Source: an uncultured Oscillospiraceae bacterium (lineage in GTDB: Bacteria > Bacillota > Clostridia > Oscillospirales > Oscillospiraceae). From it: a DNA stretch of 53,311 bases. Below are positions 47,614 to 53,311 of this stretch, one piece after another; positions within the stretch are counted from its first letter, which is position 1; each line of letters opens with the position of its first letter. The stretch spans positions 1-53,311 of the forward strand of contig CAJFNZ010000059.1 of NCBI GenBank assembly GCA_904395905.1, in the 5' to 3' direction. The notes below the pieces were generated by a model that was given only the letters and a program-made list of their open reading frames with translations, ran no database searches and was not told the DNA's origin. The position numbers were made by a program, and so were the translations under genes.

Positions 47614-48804
47614 TTATTTGAGCGTATACTTGCCGCAGGTGTTGTACCGCTTGTAAACCCGCTGGACGTTTTTGTAGAGGATGTTTTCCGCGCTCTCCAT
47701 GGCGAAGTCGTAGGTGATGTAGCCGTCGTCAATCAGCTCGCCGAGGATCTTGGCGAAGACCCGCTTGAAGTTGAGGGCGCCGAACCACAGCGACTCGAGG
47801 ATGATGCCGCCGTCGGTGCCGAAGAACACCTTGTTCAGCGGGGCCAGCTCCAGAAGGCTCTTGACCTTGTCCTCGCAGGCGATGGAGGCGAAGGGAATGA
47901 AGGAGGAGATGTCGCAGTAGACATTGGGGTAGTGGTTGACCATCATGCCCAGCTCCTCGCAGTAGGGGTACCCGCCGTGAATCAGCACGACCGTGGTGTC
48001 GATGCAGCGGGGGTCGTTGAGGCAGTCGGTCAGGAGGCCCGGGTTGACCCGGACGATGTGGCAGTCGGGGGTGTCGCCCAGGCCGGTGTGCACCTGGAGC
48101 GGGATGTCCAGGTCCCGGCAGATCTCGCAGGCCTTGATGAAGGTGAAGTCCCGGACCATCTTCTCGTAGTCCCAGTTGCTCCGGTCGGAGAGGTACAGGT
48201 AGTAGCCCTTGCGGAACTCCGCCGGGGACAGGGGCCGGACGTCCAGACCGGTGTAGTAGGCGATGACCGACTTGATGGAAATCAGGTTGCGCTTTTCCAC
48301 CATCTCCTTGGTCTCTTTGACGAGCCGCTCCTCGAAGACGTCGAAGGGCAGGTGCTCGTCCAGCAGCCGGTTGGCCACCCACTCGATGCGGTCGATGCTG
48401 CCGATGGCGACGTCGCCGCAGCAGTCGTAGTACTCGTCAATCTCCGCCTGGGTCAGGGCCAGCTCCGGGTGGTGCTTCCGGGAAATCGGGAAGCCGAAGT
48501 CGCACAGGAAGCCCACAATGTTCGCGTCCTTGAAGAGCTTCTGGGCGTAGGCCTTCCGGTCGCCCAGGGCCAGCTCGTTGCGCTTGGCGATGACCTCGTC
48601 CACGGTGGCCGTCTCCGGCAGGCCGTAGTACCGGCGCAGGGCGTTGATGACCTGGTTAAAGTAGAGGGTGTTGCGCATATCCACCGGCGGCACATCGTAG
48701 AAGCCGATGCAGAAGTTCCGCTCATAGTGGGCCGGCTCCCGCCCCTGGGGGAAGGGATGGCAGTGATTGTCAATCACCGGAATGGATGCAAGATCGATGT
48801 TCAT
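47614..48804 (-). CDS. Amidohydrolase family protein
   Basis: A 396-residue TIM-barrel metal hydrolase of the amidohydrolase-2 type. Metal ligands are seen in IDNHCHPF (His14, His16), LQVHTGLGD, LIHGGYPY and FFGTDGG. Relatives act as hydrolases or decarboxylases; some are fused to FluG. The gene follows the binding protein gene by 27 bp with GGAGG, so it probably acts on the imported compound, for example by opening an amide or removing CO2 (inference). The substrate is unknown. Confidence 0.85.
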   Translation of the reverse strand: MNIDLASIPVIDNHCHPFPQGREPAHYERNFCIGFYDVPPVDMRNTLYFNQVINALRRYYGLPETATVDEVIAKRNELALGDRKAYAQKLFKDANIVGFLCDFGFPISRKHHPELALTQAEIDEYYDCCGDVAIGSIDRIEWVANRLLDEHLPFDVFEERLVKETKEMVEKRNLISIKSVIAYYTGLDVRPLSPAEFRKGYYLYLSDRSNWDYEKMVRDFTFIKACEICRDLDIPLQVHTGLGDTPDCHIVRVNPGLLTDCLNDPRCIDTTVVLIHGGYPYCEELGMMVNHYPNVYCDISSFIPFASIACEDKVKSLLELAPLNKVFFGTDGGIILESLWFGALNFKRVFAKILGELIDDGYITYDFAMESAENILYKNVQRVYKRYNTCGKYTLK

Positions 48805-48831
48805 ACGTTCCTCCTTCAGATGTAACAGCGG

Positions 48832-50031
48832 TTACTCGCCGGTGTAGACGAACTGGCCGTCCTGGACCTCGAAGCGGTAGAGCTGGCGGACCGGGTGGCG
48901 GGTCTCGTCGAAGGTGATGGGGCCGCAGGCGCCGGGCCACTCCTGGACGCCGGCAATCCACTCGGTCATGGCCGCGCTGTCGGAACCGACGGCCTCCAGG
49001 GCGTCGCAAGCCAGCATGAAGCAGTCGTAGACGTTCGTCACGTAGACGTCGGTCAGATTGCCGGTGGCCGCCTCATAGGCCTCGCTGATAGCCAGGTAGG
49101 TGGGGTCGGTGGAATCCGGGTTGATGAAGTTGCACAGGCGCAGGCCCTCGGCGTTCTCCATGGCGATGTCCAGGAAGGCCTGGGTGTAGAGCATGCTGCA
49201 CCCGTAGGGCTGGAAGCCGCAGTCGAGCTGCTTCATCTGGGCGAGAATCATGGCGGCGTCGGAGTAGCTGGGCTCGATGTAGATGGCGTCCGCGCCGGCG
49301 GCCTTAATCTTGGAGAGCAGGGGGGTGAAGTCGGTGGTCTGGCCGGAGACGTACGTCTCGGCGGCCACGACGGTGGCGCCGGCGGCCTCGACGTCGTTCG
49401 TCCACTGCTCGACGATGTTGACGCCGTAGTCGTCGTTGGCGTAGATAACGGCCAGGTTCTTGTAGCCGTCCTCGAGCATCATGTCCGCCACGACGCCGCC
49501 CTCAAAGGTGGCCAGGCAGCAGAGGCTGAAGATGTTTTCGCCGGTGGTGGTGATGTCGGCGTGGCTGCCCTGGGGCGTCAGCATGGGGATGCCGGCCTCG
49601 GCAAAGACCGGGGCGGCGGCCAGGGTCGGGGAAGAGGTCTGGCTGCCCACGACGGCGACGATGTCCGGGTCGCTGACGATGAGGCTGGCGACGTTCAGGG
49701 CCTCGCGGGGATCGTTCTTGTCGTCGAAGATCTCCAGCTCGACGGGTACGCCGTTGATGCCGCCCTCGCCGTTAATCTGCTCCACCAGGAGCTCGCAGAC
49801 GGCGCGGTACGTCTCGCCGTACTGGGCGTTGTTGCCGGTCATGGGGCCGTAGAGGGCAATCTTGTAGCTGTCGGGGGTGTCGGCCGAAGCGCCGGAGTCG
49901 CCGGAGTCGCCGGTGTCGGCGGCGTCGGAGCTGCCGGTGTCGGCGGTGTCCGTGGAGGCGGTGTCGCTGGAACATGCAGCCAGGCTCCACACCATGACAA
50001 GGACCAGCAGAAGGGCAAGTAGCTTTTTCAT
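48832..50031 (-). CDS. LivK-type substrate-binding lipoprotein, copy 1
   Basis: A 399-residue lipoprotein: signal peptide with lipobox LAAC (Cys20), a Ser/Asp/Thr/Ala linker to about residue 52, then a type I periplasmic-binding fold (ALYGPMTGNNAQYGETYRAV, LEIFDDKNDPREALNVA, DIVAVVGSQTSSP, VIYANDDYGVNIVEQW, SYSDAAMILAQMKQLD). It delivers ligand to LivHMGF. It is very similar to the next upstream gene, with most differences in the linker, positions 125-180 and near YGCSML/ICDA. First gene of the unit with the amidohydrolase. Confidence 0.93.
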   Translation of the reverse strand: MKKLLALLLVLVMVWSLAACSSDTASTDTADTGSSDAADTGDSGDSGASADTPDSYKIALYGPMTGNNAQYGETYRAVCELLVEQINGEGGINGVPVELEIFDDKNDPREALNVASLIVSDPDIVAVVGSQTSSPTLAAAPVFAEAGIPMLTPQGSHADITTTGENIFSLCCLATFEGGVVADMMLEDGYKNLAVIYANDDYGVNIVEQWTNDVEAAGATVVAAETYVSGQTTDFTPLLSKIKAAGADAIYIEPSYSDAAMILAQMKQLDCGFQPYGCSMLYTQAFLDIAMENAEGLRLCNFINPDSTDPTYLAISEAYEAATGNLTDVYVTNVYDCFMLACDALEAVGSDSAAMTEWIAGVQEWPGACGPITFDETRHPVRQLYRFEVQDGQFVYTGE

Positions 50032-50087
50032 TTCTCCATCTCCTTAAATTGTTGGGGTAGATGCCGCCGCGCGGATGCACGGGATGG

Positions 50088-50140
50088 CAACTTAACAAAC
50101 AGATAAACAAATGTGCGTGTTTATCTGTTTTGTTAAGTTG
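50088..50140 (-). promoter_or_regulatory. 5' hairpin/inverted repeat of livK copy 1
   Basis: A left arm (50088-50109, CAACTTAACAAA then CAGATAAACA) and a right arm (50118-50140) are complementary over 22 positions with one extra T, around an 8-nt loop. It begins at about the predicted transcription start, so the mRNA would start with this stem. The outer part, AACTTAACAAA, is shared with the copy 2 leader; the inner part differs in sequence but still pairs. Confidence 0.7.
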
Positions 50141-50141
50141 A

Positions 50142-50170
50142 AGTTTACCAGCTGCTTCTGCGGTTGTCAA
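50142..50170 (-). promoter_or_regulatory. Promoter of livK copy 1
   Basis: On the minus strand, TTGACA (50170-50165), a 17-bp spacer and TAAACT (50147-50142). The same boxes and spacing precede livK copy 2. Confidence 0.75.
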
Positions 50171-50243
50171 TGGAGACGTCTGACAAAAATCATGGGGAAA
50201 ATTGGGCGCTTTATAAAAGATGTATAATTATGAGAAGAATAAT

Positions 50244-50264
50244 TTGAGCATTATGGTGAACATT
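50244..50264. promoter_or_regulatory. Upstream box shared by both livK promoters (copy 1)
   Basis: TTGAGCATTATGGTGAACATT lies 73 bp beyond the -35 box. A close relative lies at exactly the same distance from the -35 of livK copy 2. It is a candidate activator or repressor site. The rest of 50265-50369, between this box and the stop of livK copy 2, has AT-rich runs and a small GC hairpin but no recognisable terminator or gene. Confidence 0.5.
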
Positions 50265-50369
50265 GAAAGGAGGAACGCAGACACCGTCCCGGCGCCTGCC
50301 GGTAGAACGCTGCAAAGAATTTTAATGTTTAGTTTTGTTTAACTGCGCAAACCGGGGACTTCCGACCGT

Positions 50370-51566
50370 TCAGCCGCCGACGTAGACGAACTGTCCGTCC
50401 TGGACCTCGAACGCATACAGCTGGCGGATGGGATGGCGGGTCTCGTCGAAGGTAATCGGGCCGCTGGCGCCGGGCCAGTCCTGGACGCCGGCAATCCACT
50501 CGCTCATGGCTGCGCCGTCGGTGCCCACGGCCGCAATGGCGTCGCAGATGAGCATGAAGCAGTCGTAGACGTTCGTCACGTAGACGTCGGTCAGATTGCC
50601 GGTGGCCGCCTCATAGGCCTCGCTGATGGCCAGGTACGTCGGGTCGGTGGAGTCCGGGTTGATGTAGTTGCAGACCTGCAGCCCCTCGGCGTTCTCCATG
50701 GCGATGTCCAGGAACGCCTGGGTGTAGAGCATACTGCTGCCGTAGCAGGCGATGTCCATGTCCAGCTGCTTCATCTGGGCGAGAATCATGGCGGCATCGG
50801 AATAGCTGGGCTCGATGTAGATGGCGTCGGCCCCGGCGGCCTTGATTTTCGAGAGCAGCGGGGTGAAGTCGGTGGTCTGGCCGGAGACGTACGTCTCGGC
50901 GGCCACGACGGTGGCGCCGGCGGCCTCCACGTCACTCGTCCACTGCTCGACGATGTTGACGCCGTAGTCGTCATTGGCGTAGATGACGGCCAGGTTGGCG
51001 TATCCGTCCTCCAACATCATCTCCACGACCGTGCTGCCCTCAAAGGTGGAGAAGGTGCAGAGGCTGAAGATGGTCTCCCCCGCGTTGGTCAGCTCGGTGT
51101 GGCTGGCCTGGGGGCTGAGCATCGGGAGGCCGGCCTCGGCGAAGACCGGCGCGGCCGCCAGGGACGGCGAGGAGGTCTGGCTGCCGATGGCCGCGACGAT
51201 GTCCGGGTCGCTGACGATGAGGTTGGCCACGTTCAGGGCCTCGCGGGGGTCGTTTTTGTCGTCGAAGATCTCCAGCTCCACCGGGACGCCGTTGATGCCG
51301 CCGGCATCGTTGACCTGCTCCACGAGGAGCTCGCAAACGGCCCGGTAGGTTTCGCCGTACTGGGCGTTGTTGCCGGTCATGGGGCCGTAGAGGGCAATCT
51401 TGTAGCTCTCCGGGGCGTCTGCCGCGCCGGCTTCGGGGGAGGCCTCCGCGCCGTCGGCGGCAGTGTCCGAGGCGGCGGAGGCATCCGCTGAGGCCGCATC
51501 ACCGGCACAGGCGGACAGGCTCCCGATGAGGGCGAGCACCAACAGCAGGGCAAATCGCTTTTTCAT
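50370..51566 (-). CDS. LivK-type substrate-binding lipoprotein, copy 2
   Basis: A 398-residue lipoprotein with lipobox LSAC (Cys20) and an Ala/Asp/Glu-rich linker, otherwise nearly the same as copy 1 (ALYGPMTGNNAQYGETYRAV, GSQTSSPSLAAAPVFAEAG, YANDDYGVNIVEQW). The two genes are a recent tandem duplication; differences cluster in the region around residues 145-175 (PQASHTELTNAGETIFSLCTF versus PQGSHADITTTGENIF) and near YGSSMLY, which may change ligand preference. ATG at 51566 has GGAGATGGAGAA upstream, as does copy 1. Confidence 0.93.
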   Translation of the reverse strand: MKKRFALLLVLALIGSLSACAGDAASADASAASDTAADGAEASPEAGAADAPESYKIALYGPMTGNNAQYGETYRAVCELLVEQVNDAGGINGVPVELEIFDDKNDPREALNVANLIVSDPDIVAAIGSQTSSPSLAAAPVFAEAGLPMLSPQASHTELTNAGETIFSLCTFSTFEGSTVVEMMLEDGYANLAVIYANDDYGVNIVEQWTSDVEAAGATVVAAETYVSGQTTDFTPLLSKIKAAGADAIYIEPSYSDAAMILAQMKQLDMDIACYGSSMLYTQAFLDIAMENAEGLQVCNYINPDSTDPTYLAISEAYEAATGNLTDVYVTNVYDCFMLICDAIAAVGTDGAAMSEWIAGVQDWPGASGPITFDETRHPIRQLYAFEVQDGQFVYVGG

Positions 51567-51621
51567 TTCTCCATCTCCTTCTTGAAATGTGCGCATAAGG
51601 CTGCATAAATATGCGCCCAAG

Positions 51622-51667
51622 CTTAACAAATGGCTAAATTTGCTGTTTCATTTAGCGATTTGTTAAG
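51622..51667 (-). promoter_or_regulatory. 5' hairpin/inverted repeat of livK copy 2
   Basis: CTTAACAAAT-GG-CTAAAT (51622-51639) pairs with ATTTAG-CG-ATTTGTTAAG (51650-51667) around a 10-nt loop. Same outer arms and same position as the copy 1 hairpin, but a different inner stem that still pairs. Confidence 0.7.
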
Positions 51668-51671
51668 TTGA

Positions 51672-51700
51672 AGTTTACCAGTCGGCTGCTCGGTTGTCAA
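51672..51700 (-). promoter_or_regulatory. Promoter of livK copy 2
   Basis: On the minus strand, TTGACA (51700-51695), a 17-bp spacer and TAAACT (51677-51672), identical in boxes and spacing to the copy 1 promoter. Confidence 0.75.
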
Positions 51701-51773
51701 GGGAGGCACGCGACGAAATTTGGCGGAATTCGCGTGGAATTGTGGGGATAATAGACAAGATGACTGAAAAATA

Positions 51774-51795
51774 TTGAGCATATATGACGAATATT
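51774..51795. promoter_or_regulatory. Upstream box shared by both livK promoters (copy 2)
   Basis: TTGAGCATATATGACGAATA (plus TT) begins 73 bp beyond the -35, the same spacing as in copy 1, and matches it with one inserted base. The surrounding stretch 51701-51980 is AT-rich and has no gene that I can support. Confidence 0.5.
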
Positions 51796-51980
51796 TGCAG
51801 TTATACGGCAAAATGCCAAACAACTGGGAGGGGGCGATGCGGCGTGGAATTTCTTTGAAAATGTCTTGATAAAAGGAAAATGGGCACGGACAGCGGCGGA
51901 GTTGCTTTGTATGCCATGCGCATACAGGGCCGGCCGGAGGCCGCCGGATCCGGTGCGGAATGTTCTTCTTGCAAAGATAT

Positions 51981-52001
51981 TTGTCTTTACAGTAAAGACA
52001 A
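51981..52001. promoter_or_regulatory. Perfect 21-bp palindrome upstream of the yhaM-like gene
   Basis: TTGTCTTTAC, A, then the exact complement GTAAAGACAA: a 10-bp inverted repeat with a one-base centre, 26 bp upstream of the -35 of the yhaM-like promoter. It looks like a dimeric regulator site. No matching regulator is obvious. Confidence 0.5.
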
Positions 52002-52027
52002 GCGGCGGTGGAAAACGGCGGGAGGGC

Positions 52028-52056
52028 TTGCCAAGGGGGCCGATTTCCGCTACAAT
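52028..52056 (+). promoter_or_regulatory. Promoter of the yhaM-like gene
   Basis: TTGCCA (52028-52033), a 17-bp spacer and TACAAT (52051-52056). It leaves about 40 nt before the ATG at 52104. Confidence 0.6.
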
Positions 52057-52103
52057 AGGACCACAATCTCGGCCGCCGGGGCGGCAGGAAGGAATTTACA
52101 AGT

Positions 52104-53051
52104 ATGGAGTACAACAAACCAATCCGCAGCCTGGCGGCCGGCGACGAGGTGGAGGGCTTTTACCTCATCAAGGGCGCATGGCAGAAGACCACCGCCGCCG
52201 GCAAGCCCTTCCTGAGCGCCAGCCTGGGGGACGCCTCGGGCGAAGTGGAGGCCAAGGTCTGGGACTATGCCGGCCCCATCGGCCCCGGGGATGTGGGGAA
52301 AATCCTGAAGATCCGCGGCCGGGTCACGGAGTTTCGGGGTGCGCTCCAGCTGGTGGTGGACAAGCTGCGCCTCCGGCAGGAGGGCGACCAGGTGGACCTC
52401 TCGGCCCTGGTGCCCATGGCCCCCCTGGACGTGGACGCCGCCTGGGCCCGGGTGGAGGCCCTGGTGGACTCCCTGGACGACGCGGACTACGCCGCCGTCT
52501 GCCGGGAGATGCTTCGCCGCCATGGCGAGGCGTTCCGGAGCATCCCGGCGGCCAAGAGCGTCCACCACGGTTTCCTCCACGGCCTGCTGATGCACACCGG
52601 GAATATGCTGCGCCTGGCCGACTTCCTGGCGGGCCTCTACGCCGACACCGTGGACCGCAATCTCCTGCTGGCCGGCACGCTGCTCCACGACTTCGCCAAG
52701 GCCCGGGAGTTCCGCTTCTCGGAGCTGGGGCTGGTGACGGAGTACTCGGTGGAGGGCCAGCTGCTGGGGCACCTGGTGATGGGGGCCCAGGAGGCCGCCC
52801 AGGTGGCGGCGGAGCTGGGCGTCCCGGCGGAGAAGTCGATGCTGCTCCAGCACCTGCTGCTCTCCCACCACGGGGAGCCGGAGTTCGGCGCGGCGGTGCG
52901 CCCGGCCTGCGCCGAGAGCGAGCTGCTGGTGCTGATTGACAACGTGGACAGCCGGATGGAGATCTACCGCGAGGCCATGGCCGACCTGGCCCCCGGGGAG
53001 ATGAGCGGGCGGATCTTCGCCCTGGACAAGCGGATCTACCGCCATCGGTAA
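52104..53051 (+). CDS. YhaM-like 3'-5' exoribonuclease (OB-fold + HD domain)
   Basis: A 315-residue protein. An N-terminal OB-fold nucleic-acid-binding domain (about residues 8-95: VEGFYLIKGAWQKTTAAGKPFLSASLGDASGEVEAKVWD) is followed by an HD metal-dependent domain (about 150-300: SVHHGFLHGLLMHTGNMLRLA, LLLAGTLLHDFAKAREF, LLQHLLLSHHGEPEFGA). This is the domain order of YhaM/Cbf1, Gram-positive exoribonucleases that trim RNA 3' ends. Monocistronic, ATG with AGGAAGG site. Length agrees with the family (about 314). Confidence 0.9.
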   Translation: MEYNKPIRSLAAGDEVEGFYLIKGAWQKTTAAGKPFLSASLGDASGEVEAKVWDYAGPIGPGDVGKILKIRGRVTEFRGALQLVVDKLRLRQEGDQVDLSALVPMAPLDVDAAWARVEALVDSLDDADYAAVCREMLRRHGEAFRSIPAAKSVHHGFLHGLLMHTGNMLRLADFLAGLYADTVDRNLLLAGTLLHDFAKAREFRFSELGLVTEYSVEGQLLGHLVMGAQEAAQVAAELGVPAEKSMLLQHLLLSHHGEPEFGAAVRPACAESELLVLIDNVDSRMEIYREAMADLAPGEMSGRIFALDKRIYRHR

Positions 53052-53061
53052 CAGAGAACAT

Positions 53062-53098
53062 AAAAAACGCCGCCGGCCCCCCAATGGGGCCGGCGGCG
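53062..53098. terminator. GC-rich hairpin after the yhaM-like gene
   Basis: A perfect 13-bp stem, CGCCGCCGGCCCC (53068-53080) with its complement (53086-53098). The A6 run on its left (53062-53067) makes it a proper terminator for minus-strand transcripts arriving from the right; for the plus-strand gene it lacks a T-run but may still act. Confidence 0.7.
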
Positions 53099-53311
53099 AC
53101 AGACTGTCAAAAAACTGCAATGTTGTGTAAGAAGATGGTGTGTATCTTGCACGGGGGAAAAGCTCTCAGCAGAGTTTCGCCGCCCGCAGGCGGCGAAAGA
53201 AAGTTCAAATCTGTTTTTTCCGGGGACATGCGCCTCGGAAAAAACACTTCTCAGGCGACGAGTGTGCGGCCCAACGGGCCGTGCGCGTGGGAGCCTGCAT
53301 CCCCTCGCCAA
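53099..53311 (+). repeat. Candidate structured intergenic element, copy 2 (runs off the window)
   Basis: No gene is seen. The stretch has a 10-bp perfect hairpin with CGCA loop (53175-53184 with 53189-53198), then T6-loop-A6-C (53214-53245), then a GGCCCAACGGGCC hairpin and GGGAGCC (53289-53295). This is the same order as at 136-249. Either strand could be the functional one. Confidence 0.3.

Overview
The window looks like a chromosomal stretch of a high-GC Clostridia member of the Oscillospiraceae type (Flavonifractor, Intestinimonas or Lawsonibacter-like). The reasons are the GC-rich, Glu/Ala/Arg-rich proteins, Gram-positive cell-division genes (sepF, divIVA), an S-layer-homology exported protein, lipoprotein solute-binding proteins, strong AGGAGG ribosome sites and TTGACA/TATAAT promoters. 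This is inference from gene content; no rRNA, tRNA, CRISPR array or complete mobile element was seen.

Layout. 1-1059: an intergenic zone with two terminators, then a flavin reductase-like gene. 1085-3213 (minus): a small operon of a ModE-type regulator, an acetyltransferase, a LOG-family protein and a YgjP-like metalloprotein. It is divergent from 3348-5213 (plus), yqeB-like and selD, the selenium-dependent molybdenum hydroxylase maturation set. A LysR regulator gene that belongs to that set is truncated at about 5792 and followed by roughly 700 bp of lower-GC, decayed sequence that still has a good promoter, ribosome site and terminator. 6659-17897 (minus): a continuous housekeeping operon miaB-mutS-CPBP protease-mutL-miaA-hfq-hlyD-like-yggS-sepF-divIVA. 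18123-18578: an Rrf2 regulator. 18756-21755 (minus): a large exported SLH protein with a phosphodiester glycosidase domain.

21904-41012 is the most interesting part. A minus-strand unit (GGDEF diguanylate cyclase, RACo-like ferredoxin/ASKHA protein, LysR) is divergent from one long plus-strand unit. That unit encodes a VTC-domain polyphosphate polymerase, a DUF4956 membrane protein, a CotH-like kinase, a membrane-anchored glycosidase-like protein, a HEAT-repeat membrane protein, a family 2 glycosyltransferase, a coiled-coil protein, an EAL protein, an HD-GYP response regulator, an HPt protein and a hybrid histidine kinase. I read it as a cyclic-di-GMP-controlled surface polymer system: the synthase and modification genes lie in one transcript with the signal-degrading enzymes and phosphorelay, and the cyclase is read from the opposite promoter. 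A 19-bp palindrome covers the -10 of the long operon.

41084-51566 (minus): a substrate uptake and catabolism cluster with two near-duplicate branched-chain-amino-acid-type binding proteins, an amidohydrolase, DhaK- and DhaL-like proteins, a LacI regulator and LivH/M/G/F. The DhaK-like protein has lost two of the three active-site residues of dihydroxyacetone kinase, so the pathway substrate is unknown. Both binding-protein genes share a promoter, a 5' hairpin whose inner stem differs between copies but still pairs, and an upstream box at identical spacing. 52104-53051: a YhaM-like exoribonuclease (plus). The last 200 bases resemble part of the first 250 bases of the window, which suggests a dispersed intergenic element.
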